Position numbers and translations under genes: made by a program. A stretch of 64,000 nucleotides of DNA from positions 1,205,501 to 1,269,500 of the forward strand of contig JAGTTD010000022.1 of assembly GCA_018398585.1 (NCBI GenBank), read 5' to 3'. The notes beneath the pieces were generated by a model that saw nothing but the letters and a program-made list of their open reading frames with translations, did not search any database and was not told the origin of the DNA. Below are positions 10,208-20,509 of the stretch, piece after piece (position 1 is the first letter of the stretch; every line of letters begins with the position of its first letter). Source of the DNA: Simmondsia chinensis. Taxonomy: Eukaryota; Streptophyta; Magnoliopsida; Caryophyllales; Simmondsiaceae.

Positions 10208-11724
10208 TTACCTGTGACTGCAAAAATCTAAGAGCTTCTTTCTACCTTCAACAATCTCATCAAAGAAATCATCAAGTTGTCCAACAATGTTCTCAGCCCC
10301 AGATCTTAACATCCCAAACCAACCTTTCACCCTCTCCACTCTCTCTCTTACCCCCACCTCGGCCGCCCCGCTCCCGTGCCGCTCGAGCTCCGCCTTAAGC
10401 TCCTCCATCGCTGCCTTCGATTGTCGGAACTCATAAAGCAGCATCCCAGGTCGGCCCCCGGTGACTTGGGCCAACTCAGCTGCTACACGTTGCTGCAGCC
10501 GCGATGTGGACACCATGAAGGCCGACCCAAAGATGACACTGGTACTGCCACCGCCACCGATCAGAAACCCGGTTTCCGGTGAGAAATAGACTAACCCACA
10601 GATCAAGATCATTAGTAGAAAAGAACTCACATTTCTCATTGCATAAAGAACTCCTCTGAACCCATTGAACCCATTTAGCTTTGATTCAATTGAGACTTTT
10701 TCATCGAATTTTAATGGGAGAGTTTGAATTCTGGTTTCTAATAGTGCTCTGTTCTCTTCTTCTAATCCAATTGCCTCTCTTCTGCACCCAGAAATTGCTC
10801 TGATCACCTGCAAAGTCAAATCAAATTCAAATTCAAGTTCAAATTTTTTGATCTGGGGTTAGAATTCTGTTGAATTTCATCTGGGTCACTTCGAATTTTG
10901 AGATTAACCCTAACTGCAATTAATGTTAGATGGAGTAATCCACTAAACTTAAGCTGATGTACAAAGACTCAAAAATGATCTTATACACTAACATGTCATG
11001 TTGCGTAAATGCTCATTGAGCTAAAAAATGTGAATATTACATAAGTCTACCTTGTATCTTATGTTTAATTTATGTTAATATTGAAAATGAAGTTGTTAGG
11101 TTTCGAGCCTATGACCTCTTGTCATGAAGGCTCAAATACCCATGTCAAAAAACTAACTTTCCAAAAAACTTAAGTTAATTGATGGAAATTCATAAATGAT
11201 TTCATAATCTAACATGCTCTGATTCAAATGCCCATGTGGCTTGAAGCGTTGTACTTATATTACATTGATATTGAAAGCAGGGACAATTGGAATTCGAACA
11301 TGTTATTTCTCGATCAACAAGACCCAGAAATGAACCCAAACCGAAACCCAAATCGAAAACAAACCTGGCGGGACAGCTGAGGCGAAAAATGATGAAGAAC
11401 ATGATGATCAAGCGACGAAGACAGAGTAAGCCCGGCGGAGAAGAAGTTCTCAAGAGAAGAAAGAGAAGACTTAAGAAGAACACAACAATCCCACAACTTA
11501 GAAGTCTCATCCATGTACTCATCAAGCCACTTATCCCCAAGTGGAAGATGAAGTTTATGAACAAGAAGAGTCAATTGAGAGTGAAAAGAACGGAGGAGAG
11601 AGAGAGCACGTTGAAGGAACTGCATAGACATGAAGTTGGTAGAGAGAAAGAGACGATCGAGGTCGTCGAGACCTCGGGTTATGAAGGTGTAGAAGCCATT
11701 GACAGAGGAGGAAGCTGCATCCAT
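10208..11724 (-). CDS. BYPASS1/ROH1-like plant protein, two exons
   Basis: Exon 1 is 11724 to 11365 (120 codons) and exon 2 is 10807 to 10208 (199 codons plus TAA), giving 319 residues. The donor is CAG|GTTTGT at 11365/11364 and the acceptor TTTGCAG|GTG at 10808/10807; the join is in phase 0. The N-terminal half ([20 protein letters not shown]...) has the leucine-rich helical pattern of the BYPASS1/ROH1-like family ([35 protein letters not shown] about residues 65-80). Residues 180-195 are strongly hydrophobic ([16 protein letters not shown]) and the C-terminus is an acidic/basic helix ending [16 protein letters not shown]. The family is plant-specific; members affect root-to-shoot signalling (BPS1) or exocyst-linked secretion (ROH1), but the role of this member is not deducible. 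Exons are clearly GC-richer than the surroundings. The start is the first ATG after a CT-rich 5' leader. Assignment to the exact subfamily is from memory. Confidence 0.82.
10808..11364 (-). other. intron of the BYPASS1-like gene
   Basis: A 557-bp intron with GT...AG ends on the minus strand. Most of it (about 10920-11310) is copies of the mini LTR element described separately; the remaining flanks are AT-rich. Confidence 0.8.
10920..11310 (-). mobile_element. tandem SMART-like mini LTR element in intron
   Basis: Two LTR-like copies (about 10922-10994 and 11142-11214, each with ...cttaagtt/gct...ga.ga...cataatctaaca) alternate with two internal segments (ttatgttaatattgaaaatg...tttcgagcctatgacctctt and attacattgatattgaaagc...ttcgaacatgttatttctc). 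This matches LTR-internal-LTR-internal order in the family described at 22256-22515. Ends are decayed. Confidence 0.6.
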
Positions 11725-11807
11725 GGCGGATGAAGAGAGAGAGAGACAGAAGAAGAGAAGGGAAGAGAGGAGAAGAGAATTGAGGAAAGTGAAGGGGGGG
11801 AGGGAGA

Positions 11808-11836
11808 AAAGGTTATATAGTGGAGGGGATATATAA
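11808..11836 (-). promoter_or_regulatory. candidate TATA boxes of the BYPASS1-like gene
   Basis: On the minus strand cactatataacc (about 11810-11821) and ctttatatatcccc (about 11824-11837) lie 85-115 bp before the ATG. The nearer one fits a transcription start about 55-60 bp before the ATG, inside the CT-rich leader (11725-11800). Confidence 0.5.
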
Positions 11837-12631
11837 AGGGCGAATGGTATGCTCTTTGGTGGTCTTTTTTAAGGTTTACTTTATAATATTTGCTTAATTA
11901 TAATAAATATGAGTAGTAGACACAACGGTTAACAGTAATTATATGTTCAAAAAACTTTGTACTTGAAATATCGAACCGAATTTTTGAAATATTGACTTGA
12001 AAATGCTGTTAACTATATCGAATTTCTGGTTTGGTTGACCGAAATGAATAAATTTGAGGTATTTTGGGACGATAACGGTTAACGGTTTTGTCTATTTCGG
12101 TTAATTGGTTTACAAAAATAATATAAATCATGTATATGTATTTACGTGTTCATAATAATATATTGTTTGCTAAAGTATACTTTTCTAGGATATAAGTGAA
12201 CTGTTCCCTAATCCATGATCAATCTTATCTTTTTCTCTACATTCATCTCCTATCATACTTGTGGTCGACTGTTATATACCAAATACTAACTAAGCACTAT
12301 TTTCCTACAATCCAATGCTGCTCGTTAATAAGATACTATACGCTTAATTTTTTGGAATTTAATTAAATGTCTCATAATTTGTTGAATACTTTCATGTTCA
12401 ATGAATATTTTGGACATTTACAAACCATCGAGAGATAGAACTTATAACTTAAAAGAGGCTTTTTATTATTTTTTTGGTTACCAATTAACTGGCATAACTA
12501 AATGGAATTACCGATTTACCGAAAGTCGGTTAACCTGTCTTTTTTGGCTACAATAACAGTTACAAATTTTTATTATTTTGGTCATAGTTAACCGAACCAT
12601 AAGCATCCCCAGTTAGAAGATAGAAGCACAC
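11837..12631. other. upstream AT-rich sequence
   Basis: Sequence with repeated cggttaac / accgaa motifs (11925-12140 and 12475-12600) that may be subterminal repeats of a decayed DNA transposon: ggttaacggttttgtctatttcgg on one side, accgatttaccgaaagtcgg on the other. No gene. Confidence 0.35.
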
Positions 12632-12866
12632 TGATGTATGTTCATTACTGTTGTTTTACAGTTAGTTGCATGTCTGGTATTACTTTATTTGAATCTCTTA
12701 TATTGTTTCTTCTTTTTCTTTTCTTTTAAAGTTGAGGACTCTTCGGAAATAATCTCTCTATAGGGTAGCACTCTGTAAAGGTAAGACTGTATACATCTTG
12801 TCCCTTTAGACCCAGCTAAGGTAGGAGGCTCTATGAGGCACCGAGTTGTTGTTATACGTAATAAAT
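12632..12866 (+). mobile_element. long-head Angio-tail SINE (plus)
   Basis: Same order as 9078-9320: gttagttgcatgtctggtat, T/C-rich spacer, ggactcttcggaaataatct, ggtaagactgtatacatctt, gtaggaggctctatgaggca, ttgttgttat. Confidence 0.6.
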
Positions 12867-12867
12867 A

Positions 12868-12945
12868 TAAAATGTTGTTATTGTTAGAGCAAAAAATATT
12901 ATTGTTAAAACGACAATGTGACTTATAGTGAATAATAACCATATT
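12868..12945. mobile_element. short foldback MITE
   Basis: Starts aaaatgttgttattgttaga and ends gtgaataataaccat; member of the 9350-9458 family, more decayed. Confidence 0.35.
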
Positions 12946-13039
12946 CTGGTATTAATATTTTTGTCTTGACATTAATGTGCCCTAAATATATTTGTTTAAA
13001 ATTCTTGAACTTATTAAATTTAACGGAGAATAAAATTTT

Positions 13040-13205
13040 TAGAGTTATTGACTTTGGTCTCTATACTTTGCTTCTTGTTTCAGTTTAAATCTTATATTTT
13101 TAATTATATTAATTTAGTCATTGTATACTTGGAATTATAGTAATGAAGTCCAATATTGAAATTAATATTAATTGTGCGCAAAATTTTAACTCTAATTAGC
13201 ATTCA
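13040..13205. mobile_element. partial copy of ttggtccctatacttt MITE
   Basis: Left arm ttggtctctatactttgctt ... aattatattaatttagtcat matches the left arm of the palindromic element at 29950-30180; the right arm is missing. Confidence 0.45.
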
Positions 13206-13239
13206 CACATATAACAAAGTTTTGGCATGGTTGGTCATT

Positions 13240-13455
13240 TCTCATATTCATGGCCTGTATCAGCTATAGTGTTGTTTATCTGTAGGGCTTGTATGATTTT
13301 TTTTTCTGTTTTTCTGTTTAGTGTTTTGTTTTTGTCCTATTTTCTTGTTTTGTCTTATCTTCTGTGTATTTGATCTTAGTCCCTGCTTTTATGCCGGTTG
13401 ATCGTGGCCTCATTTTTACGACCGTATCGCTAATTATTGGGGAAAAAAAAAAAAA
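13240..13455 (+). mobile_element. 5'-truncated L1 LINE 3' end
   Basis: T/G-rich 3' UTR ending gatcgtggcctcatttttacg, cgtatcgctaattattgggg and a run of A. The same closing block (tgtcgctaattatc + A) is at 21601, 39930 and 46500. No coding part. Confidence 0.6.
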
Positions 13456-13818
13456 CAAACGGGTCAATATTTACCAAGATTGATTAACACTGAACTTGAT
13501 TGAAATAATCTCAATTGTATAAGAAAATAAATATTGCAACTAAAAATATAAATTTGAAATTTGAAATAATAGTATAGAGACTTATGAAATAAATAACTAT
13601 AGTATAGTCTGGTATCAAAATTTAATAGTTTACAAAAGAAACAAGTAATTGAAGATCAATACTCAATATTATATGTAATTGATTATGTATTAGCATTTTC
13701 TTTAATTTAATATTATTTTATATAGTTTAATGAGTTTTTACAATATCATTCGCCATTAAAATTGCATATATTTAACATTTTCTTTAATTAATTTTATACT
13801 GTATATGTTAATAGGCGG
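13456..13818. other. AT-rich intergenic sequence
   Basis: Nothing supported. Confidence 0.4.
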
Positions 13819-14272
13819 GTTTTTTTTTTTTTTTTTTTTTCCTGAAAATCACCTAAAATTTAAATGTAGTTTTAAAAAACTATTTAGATTTTCTAATTTT
13901 TTAGAAAATCGTCTAAATTTTTCAAAACTTTTCAATGTTAACCTCAATGTTAATGCCATTAAAATCCGTTAATTTTTGTTAAAACAACATTAAAAAACAT
14001 TTACAAACTTTTTAGATATCTAATATATATTTTTACATATTTAAAATAGGTTAAAATTATTTTAAATGTATGTTTGAATTTTTTAAAAATATTTTCTCTC
14101 TTTTTCTAAAAGTTACATTAGCAAAAACTAATAGATGTTAATGATATTAATCTTAAGGCGTCACATTGAAAAATTTTGGAAAGTCTATACTGGTTTTTAA
14201 AAAATTTAGATGATCTTTTGAAACCGCATCTAAAATATAGGTGATTTTCAATTAAAAAAAAAAAAAAACCCT
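13819..14272. mobile_element. long foldback MITE (family with 19280-19700)
   Basis: The left arm (T run, ctgaaaatcacctaaaattt...) is inversely repeated at the right end (aaatataggtgattttcaat + A run). Inner arms gaaaatcgtctaaatttttc / tttagatgatcttttgaaa also pair. It has the same layout as 19280-19700. Confidence 0.6.
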
Positions 14273-14439
14273 TTCATATATTGTCTACTATAAAGTTTTT
14301 TTTTTTTTTTTTTAAATGTTAAATAGGATAAGTTGGAGCTTATAAATCTAATACGTAAACTTAGAGAATTGTTTTCGCCCAATATTTAGCTAGCTAGATC
14401 CGAACTCTAACGTAATGTTTCATGAGATGCCAATTCTAA

Positions 14440-15730
14440 GGTTTTTTTTTTTTTTTTTTGATAATTAGCGACAGAGCCATGAAACAAGCAGGCCACTCGA
14501 CAAAGCGAGATCTGAACCCACTCAAACAAGAGCGGGAAAAATAAGTGACAACCAAAAAAACACAAAGAAAAACAAAAACAGGGAAAACAAACGCACCACA
14601 AACATGAGCACACAAAAACAACGAAATAAAAAAAAAAAAACCAACCAAACGGTAGGGACAGGGAGCAAACCGACCCACAGAATCCAGCTGAAGACCAGGA
14701 CACTCACAATGAAAAACTGAACGCAAGGCTCCAAAAAGGAAAAAAAAAAAAACCCATCACTGCCTTCTATGAAGGATAGCACTCACCGTAGTTGGATCGA
14801 CACCTTCAAAATCCAAGACTAATCTTTCTCCCATCTCTATTACTCGGACTGCTTCCTCTGTTTGACCAGCATCAGCGACGTGGTTGCCCCAATTCACCAA
14901 GTTCTTCTTCTTCTTCTTTCTAGTGTTCTATGTCCACTTTTGGGAGTTACTACCGGGCGACATGTCCTTCAGAAATTCCTGAAGTTCCCGCTTCTCCTTC
15001 TCTTTCGCCTTACACTTTAAGGCTCGCCTCCCCCTTTTGTCGTCTGCAATTTCCCATTTTTCCTCCGAGTTACGCTAGGTCCCTCTCCAAACGGCACAGG
15101 CAAGTGACAGTTCTCAGGTATACTAGCCTCTATATGACGGTATCTAAGCGAGCCCGGTGGCTCGAAGCCTGGTGGGAATTCGTGACCAGAGTCTTAAGAG
15201 TCATTGTAGCTGATGTTTACTCGAACTTCACTCTCATAAGGCAATATCTGAGCATTAAGCTGTAAAGCCTCAGAGTTAGCCTCCTCGACCCACGGGAGGA
15301 GGAGAGGAAGATGTTGATTTTCTCGGACATCCTAGCGTGGGAGAAGAGATATAGGATGCACAATAGTAGGAAGAATTGACAGTTGCAGAAAGAAGCATTC
15401 CAAAGCCGATCTCCAAGAGTATTGACCATTGAGATGGATAGACATTTGTCCCAACGGATGCTCTAAGACCCACACACCCTCATTTCTGCTCCTAGGTGGA
15501 GCTGAATTAGGCTCTGACCAGAACTCTACAGTATCCATCATACGTATAGGAAGAGATTCAGCCCGTGAGCATTGCCGTGTCACTGTTGTGTCATGACTAT
15601 CTCGACTGAGCTTCACAGATGAGGCTTGCTCCCTGCCCAATCTAGCCGAAGCCGATAAAGCAACAACTCTGGATGAATAGTCCGGAATTACCTCAGAATT
15701 ACCCTCCTTGATTAGAACCAAACGTGATTC
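14440..15730 (-). mobile_element. ORF1-only LINE (half-LINE), minus copy
   Basis: Read on the minus strand: ORF1-like coding sequence from about 15725 (open frame 15332-15721, including IKEGNSEVIPDYSSRVVALS, which matches the frame at about 44545-44640), then a Lys/Arg-rich block about 15060-14880 and the ORF1 end (RVIEMGERLVLDFEGVDPTT) with a stop near 14757. A T/G-rich 3' UTR of about 300 bp follows directly, closing with tgtcgctaattatc and the poly(A) at 14441-14460. No endonuclease or reverse transcriptase sequence lies between ORF1 and the 3' UTR. A possible target duplication is caattctaag (14430-14439 and about 15884-15893), but a SINE lies in between. Confidence 0.65.
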
Positions 15731-15761
15731 CCCGCTATGTTTTCTTCTTCTTCTTTTTTCA

Positions 15762-15857
15762 CCCTAAAGGGGTAAGACCTCGTATATCTCATCCCCAAAC
15801 CCGGATCGGCAAGAGCCATTGAGGCACTGAATTTGTTGTTGTTGTTGTTCTAAGTTT
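15762..15857 (+). mobile_element. truncated Angio-tail SINE (plus)
   Basis: accctaaaggggtaagacct, catccccaaacccggatcgg, gagccattgaggcactgaat and a five-fold TTG tail. Only the 3' domain is left. Confidence 0.65.
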
Positions 15858-16039
15858 TTTTTATCAATACAAACGGTTACCAACATCAATTCTAAGTTTA
15901 CACACAATATTTAATAATGTAAGTAATCTGTTTCAGCCAAAATAATTAAAGTACATTTAGTTGGACATCTAAATTGAGTGATGGAACGATATGTAAGAAT
16001 GAGTGCATTTGTTAAATGTATTTTGTCATATTAAGGAAC

Positions 16040-16229
16040 TTGTTCATTATGAGGGCGTCTCAGTTGGTGGCGTCTTCTATCCATGTGGTCATCGCCTAGG
16101 GGTGGTCAGGAGTTCGATTCTCACTGAGGATATACTCATGACTTACCTGCTCATGGGGATTATAAACTTTCTCATGGGTTGGGGTTAGCTGGGGCAACAC
16201 AATCCCTTGTTACCAAAAAAAAAAAAATA
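16040..16229 (+). mobile_element. tRNA-derived SINE with poly(A) (plus)
   Basis: Head: gggcgtctcagttggtggcg (A box) and ggtcaggagttcgattctca (B box GAGTTCGATTC, about 50 bp on); body ctcatgacttacctgctcat; tail about 13 A followed by taataataat. The inverse copy at 61930-62122 matches along its whole length, so the ends are well defined. A possible short duplication atattaag flanks a slightly larger unit (16028, 16238). Confidence 0.75.
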
Positions 16230-16536
16230 ATAATAATATTAAGCCCTTAATGTCAAATTCCTACACGCTTCTATATATTCTGAAATATTGGACCTACAAT
16301 TATTTGATGTAGTTGGAGATATGAAAATTTGTATGTAATTATATTGTGAAGAAGTGAAATTGTAAAGAAATTTAACATATTTAAATTGCAGAATATATTC
16401 GAAACATAATGTATGAGGAAGAAAAGGGAAGGAAAGGGAAAAATATAATTGCTGTATTATATTGTGTATTTTCTTAAAAGAAAACATATTATATAAATAA
16501 TTTAGTATTTTAATTAAATATCTACGGTGAAAGACA

Positions 16537-16733
16537 CCGAAGTTAAGCGTGCTTGGGCGAGAGTAGTACCAGGATGGGTGACCTCCTTGGAAGTCTTCAC
16601 CCTCAGGTTGGGGGCACTGGGAAACGGCCTCTCTTCAGGTTAACACCCTGAAGGGGGAAGGTTGCGTACATCCATCCCTCCCAGACCCTGCGTAGGTGGG
16701 AGCTCTTGAGGCACTGGGTATGTTCCTTTTTAT
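16537..16733 (+). mobile_element. 5S-headed SINE, truncated at the A box
   Basis: Perfect 11-bp target duplication ggtgaaagaca (16526-16536 and 16734-16744). The element starts inside the 5S part (ccgaagttaagcgtgcttgg), carries the C box gatgggtgacctccttggaa, the Angio-type tail (gggggaaggttgcgtacatc, cccagaccctgcgtaggtgg, gaggcactgggtatg) and ends ttccttttt rather than TTG repeats. Confidence 0.85.
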
Positions 16734-16949
16734 GGTGAAAGACAACTTTCAAGTGCCTCGTTATAGATTCGCACCCTCTATGCATTGAAAACAAAGCTCT
16801 CGAGTCGATTTATGCATTTTGGGCTGTCTTTTATCTCTCGCAACTAGTTAAGGAGCATTTTCATAATTTTTCAACTTTAGTGTTCCACTGTTGCCTATAA
16901 AATCTTAACTTGACTATATTCTGTTCTTCATTCCAGAATCCTCAAATTA

Positions 16950-18766
16950 GGGGGTATAACGGAGTCGAGCCGAGTCGAGTATTTCAGTACTCGACTTGAA
17001 CTTGATTAATTAATGATACAAGCTAAATCCAAATTAGTAAGAAAGTTGTATCCAAATTGGTAAATACTCCCATCCCACATTGTGAATACAAAATAAAGGC
17101 TTCCAGTCCCACATTGACAATTTAAAAGGGGGTAATTGGGTTTATGAGGGTGTATGTTTTTAACCCATTTGAATTAAGCCTTGGGTGAAGGAATGGTGGG
17201 AACCACACGTGCGCCTCCCGCCGTGCCGTGCTAGGGCGAGGGTGAGCTTTTTCACACCGGGTATATTTATTTTGCCGAAATTTACGATAAATAGCTGTCG
17301 GGCTTCGTTTTAAATGACCATATAACGTTACTAACCGTTTGGGCTTAACATTAATATTATTAGACGTTGGGCCTCCTATTCAATTGTTATAGTGAGGCGT
17401 TTCTGGCCGTTGGACTTTCTTTTTATTGCTGCAATAATACCGGTTGCATTTGTATACTAGTATAAATACAATACCCCACCTTAGGTTCCAGATTATCCAA
17501 AAACCGCAACTTCTTCTTCCTAATTCTCTCTCATTCTTCGTTATTCTCTTCACGATTCGGGCAAAGTTCGAGGTGTTCTTAACCGGCAATTAAAGAGTGC
17601 ACGTTAAGGGTCGGACCGTGTAAATCCTGGAGGACGGCCGCCTACATATCTGTTTGCACCGGAGCAGAGGCGCAATCGTATTTTAGGATAGTGGTATTTC
17701 TCACGGTACGGTATCTTTGGTATTTTCTAATCTATTCTCCCTCTTTTGGTATTACTTGATTGTTGTGTTCATTATTTGGTTGCGTTTTTTTGAATAAAAT
17801 TCCTGCGACTTTTTACTGCATTATACCGGATCATCACACTGCATTTTACTGTTTTTCGTGGTTAAAATTCATTGTAATTTTCGGATAACATCAGTAATAT
17901 TTTTCGGGTATTTTTCTTGTAATTTTCGGTTAATTTTACTGTAATTTTCAGCAGTGTTTATATTTTACGCAGTATTCTACTTTTTGTTGTACACGGTATA
18001 TTTTCAACAACTCATACTCGAATTCGATTGGAGTAGTTAATTTTGATCGAACTCGAACTCGAACTCGATTAACTATTCGAGTACTCGAGTACTTGTTTAT
18101 TGTACATATGGACATTCAACAAATTAGCTTCATTATAATATTATTCTATACACTTGAACATTAGTGATAATCAATTTGGATTCTCAATTATTGCCCACAC
18201 TATATTTTAACATATACAACCATAAATTACCGATATATTAATAGCAAATATGTATAAAAACCTACGTTTCAAAAAATACAAGCAAACCAAATACATGTTC
18301 TTTCACTCCACCACAAATGTAACATGTCATTTTTGACAAGAAATTCAATAATACACAATAACTACTTCATACGAATCGAGTACCAATTCGAGTATCGAGT
18401 TGAGTATTTAGTCGAGTATTTAATCGAGTATCAAGCCGAGTAGTGTTATATCTACATATAATTTAAACTCTATGTGTTTATGAAAAACATAAGATTTAGA
18501 GAAGAATTGAATTCTTAAAAATAAGAAACAAGAATATTATATTCTACAATATTAAGGGGATCCTATCAACTTGTTCCGACCTAGGATAATAAGCCCATGA
18601 GCTTGGTCTTACTTCGCCGCCGAGAAACGAAAGAACACTTCCTCCAAGTTTAACTGTACTCGTTTATTAATTGAGTATCTTTTGATACTCGAACTTGGTT
18701 AATTCGAATTCGAATCAAGTTTCATTCGAGCTACTTGTGAACGGCTCGAATCTTACGCCCATACCT
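16950..18766. mobile_element. hAT-like transposon split by an LTR
   Basis: Ends tagggggtataacggagtcg and the inverse of cggctcgaatcttacgccca; imperfect 8-bp duplication cctcaaat / ccttaaat just outside. Subterminal regions are full of (a)ctcgaa/gagtcgag repeats on both sides (16965-17010, 18010-18090, 18365-18440, 18655-18740). No transposase frame found, so non-autonomous. Confidence 0.6.
17048..18011 (+). mobile_element. probable solo LTR inside the hAT element
   Basis: Interrupts the ctcgaa-rich hAT sequence. Starts tgtatccaaattggtaaat and ends ttttcaaca (TG...CA). Contains a TATA box in ctagtataaatacaatac (about 17457-17475) followed by a CT-rich leader-like stretch, the usual order of U3/R in plant LTRs. 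A 5-bp duplication is not evident, so the ends are provisional. Confidence 0.5.
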
Positions 18767-19124
18767 TAAATACAAACTCCAAAGTTTTTTTCTCTCTAAA
18801 TTTCAAAGGATTCCAAGCTCCTTCGGCTCGGACGTGCTTAATATCAAACTTACACTTCTGGTCCACTTTAATTTTAGATCGAGCGAACTGATTGACCTTT
18901 CGGTAGAAAATACCGATACGAAACATCAACTTTAATTATTAAAAAAAGGGGGAAAAGAAGGGAATAAATTGGAAGGTCACAGGTTTCAAAGGGAAGAAAG
19001 GAGAGTTGGAAGCAATGATGAGTGTTTCCTCTAGAGGGGAAAAGATGATTCATAACCCCTCCCATTTTCATTGTTAACTGTACTACCTTATTCCATTTTT
19101 AAATGTTAATAAGCGAGTTGTTAT

Positions 19125-19245
19125 TATCAGTTTAAAAAATTAGTATTATCGGAGTAAAAATATAATTTATAAATAATAAAAACTATAAAATTATCTTAAA
19201 AACTATAATGTTGCTTTGATAATAACTATTTTGCTCTATTAATAA
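19125..19245. mobile_element. short foldback MITE
   Basis: attatcggagtaaaaatata ... ttgataataactattttgct; diverged relative of 9350-9458. Confidence 0.35.
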
Positions 19246-19279
19246 TATTACACAAATTAAATTACAAATCAAAAGAAAA

Positions 19280-19700
19280 TGTTTTTTTTTTTGGGTGCAA
19301 TTTTAAAAAGTCACTTAGATTTTTTAATTTTTTGATGTTAGTTTTAAAATTTACAAATTTTTTTAATGTCACACGTTATTGTGACGCCGTTAATATTCAT
19401 TAGTATGCTCACATGGCATTTAAAATTTTTTTTTTAAAGATATCTAAACTATTTTTCTAAATATTTACCAAGTTCTTAGATATTTAAAATATTTTTATAA
19501 ATATTTTAAATGTAAATTCCAATTTTTTTTTCAAAGTGTCACGTCAGCAGAAGCTAATGGATGTTAACGGCGTCACAATAACGTGTGACATTAAAAATTT
19601 TCGTAAAATTTAGGTGAGACATTGCAAATTAAAAAATTTAGATATTTTTTGAAATCGCACCTAAAATTTAAATGATTTTCAGTCAAAAAACTACTTAAAG
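19280..19700. mobile_element. long foldback MITE with 100-bp arms
   Basis: Arms of more than 100 bp pair across the element: gtcacacgttattgtgacgc (about 19368-19387) against ggcgtcacaataacgtgtga (about 19567-19588), and outward aaaaagtcacttagattttt against the right-hand tttaggtgagacattgcaaa/aaatttagatattttttgaa. The hairpin loop is AT-rich. Confidence 0.7.
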
Positions 19701-19967
19701 ATTTAAATTTTGTTTTTCAAAAAGAAAAAAAGGGAGAATGAGGGTGTGGGGTGGAAAACGTGAGAGAGAGTCTGTTGTGTGTGTGTAAGAAAAGACAACC
19801 TCAAAGACATGCAAATTTCATGATCTTCCTTCCATTTTCTCCCTTTTAACATGTGTGTCCCCCTTCATCCGTCCGTTGGCTCCGTATGTAACCTTTTAGC
19901 TTTTTTATTTTCTCGATTTAGGCCTCGTTTTGTTCGAATTGCATGTTATATATTGCGATTACGTTGC

Positions 19968-20223
19968 TAATTATCGGAAAACAAATTCATGCACTTTTAC
20001 TTATCACCTTAAGTTTTTGGGATGATTGGTTCCTTGGCATGGTATCAGAGTCTTGTTGACTAAGAGGTTAGGAGTTCGAATACCAACACTCCACTCTAAA
20101 TATTAAGATATTTCAAGCATAAGTTATTGGAAGGTCTGTGCATAACCTACATGTTAAAGTATAACAACCATTACGTACCTTTACCTGTCAGCTTATGCTT
20201 TTGGGATAATTTGGCCCTTGTCA
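19968..20223 (+). mobile_element. SMART-like mini LTR retrotransposon
   Basis: LTR2 20152-20223 (tgttaaagtataaca ... cccttgtca, 72 bp); LTR1 ends at 20039 (ggttccttggca) and starts about 19968-19985. PBS tggtatcagagtc at 20040-20052 matches the 3' end of initiator tRNA-Met. The internal region is only about 100 bp and has a B-box-like gagttcgaatacc at 20072-20084. No coding capacity. Confidence 0.7.
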
Positions 20224-20509
20224 CCTTGTCTAATTTATATCGTATCAGAATAATCTTATTGTGAAAATTACAGTGAAGTTAATGACGTAACTTTCAATAA
20301 CTCGCTTATGTTAGATGCACGTGACCAAATATAGAACGTATGTAGGCTTAATTTAAATCCAAATTTGGCTCGTCCGTTAAAAATTGTTGTCTGAATAACA
20401 TTGATTTTACCCTAGGCTTTCAAGAGGTAAAAATTGAATAGCCTTAGGGTCGGCCTTTGTAGAAAGGTATCTCTATGGCATCATCACGGATTATAGATGA
20501 GAGGGCTCC

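Noticed and set aside
11287..11733. Plus-strand 148-codon basic frame
   Set aside because: It is the antisense shadow of exon 1 of the BYPASS1-like gene, which has splice sites, a continuing second exon and family similarity.
14407..14782. Hydrophobic minus-strand frames
   Set aside because: They are read from the T/G-rich 3' UTR of the minus-strand half-LINE, with Phe/Val/Cys runs from homopolymers.
14440..15893. Firm target duplication for the minus-strand half-LINE
   Set aside because: caattctaag is found on both sides, but a separate SINE lies between the LINE's 5' end and the right-hand copy, so the match may be accidental.
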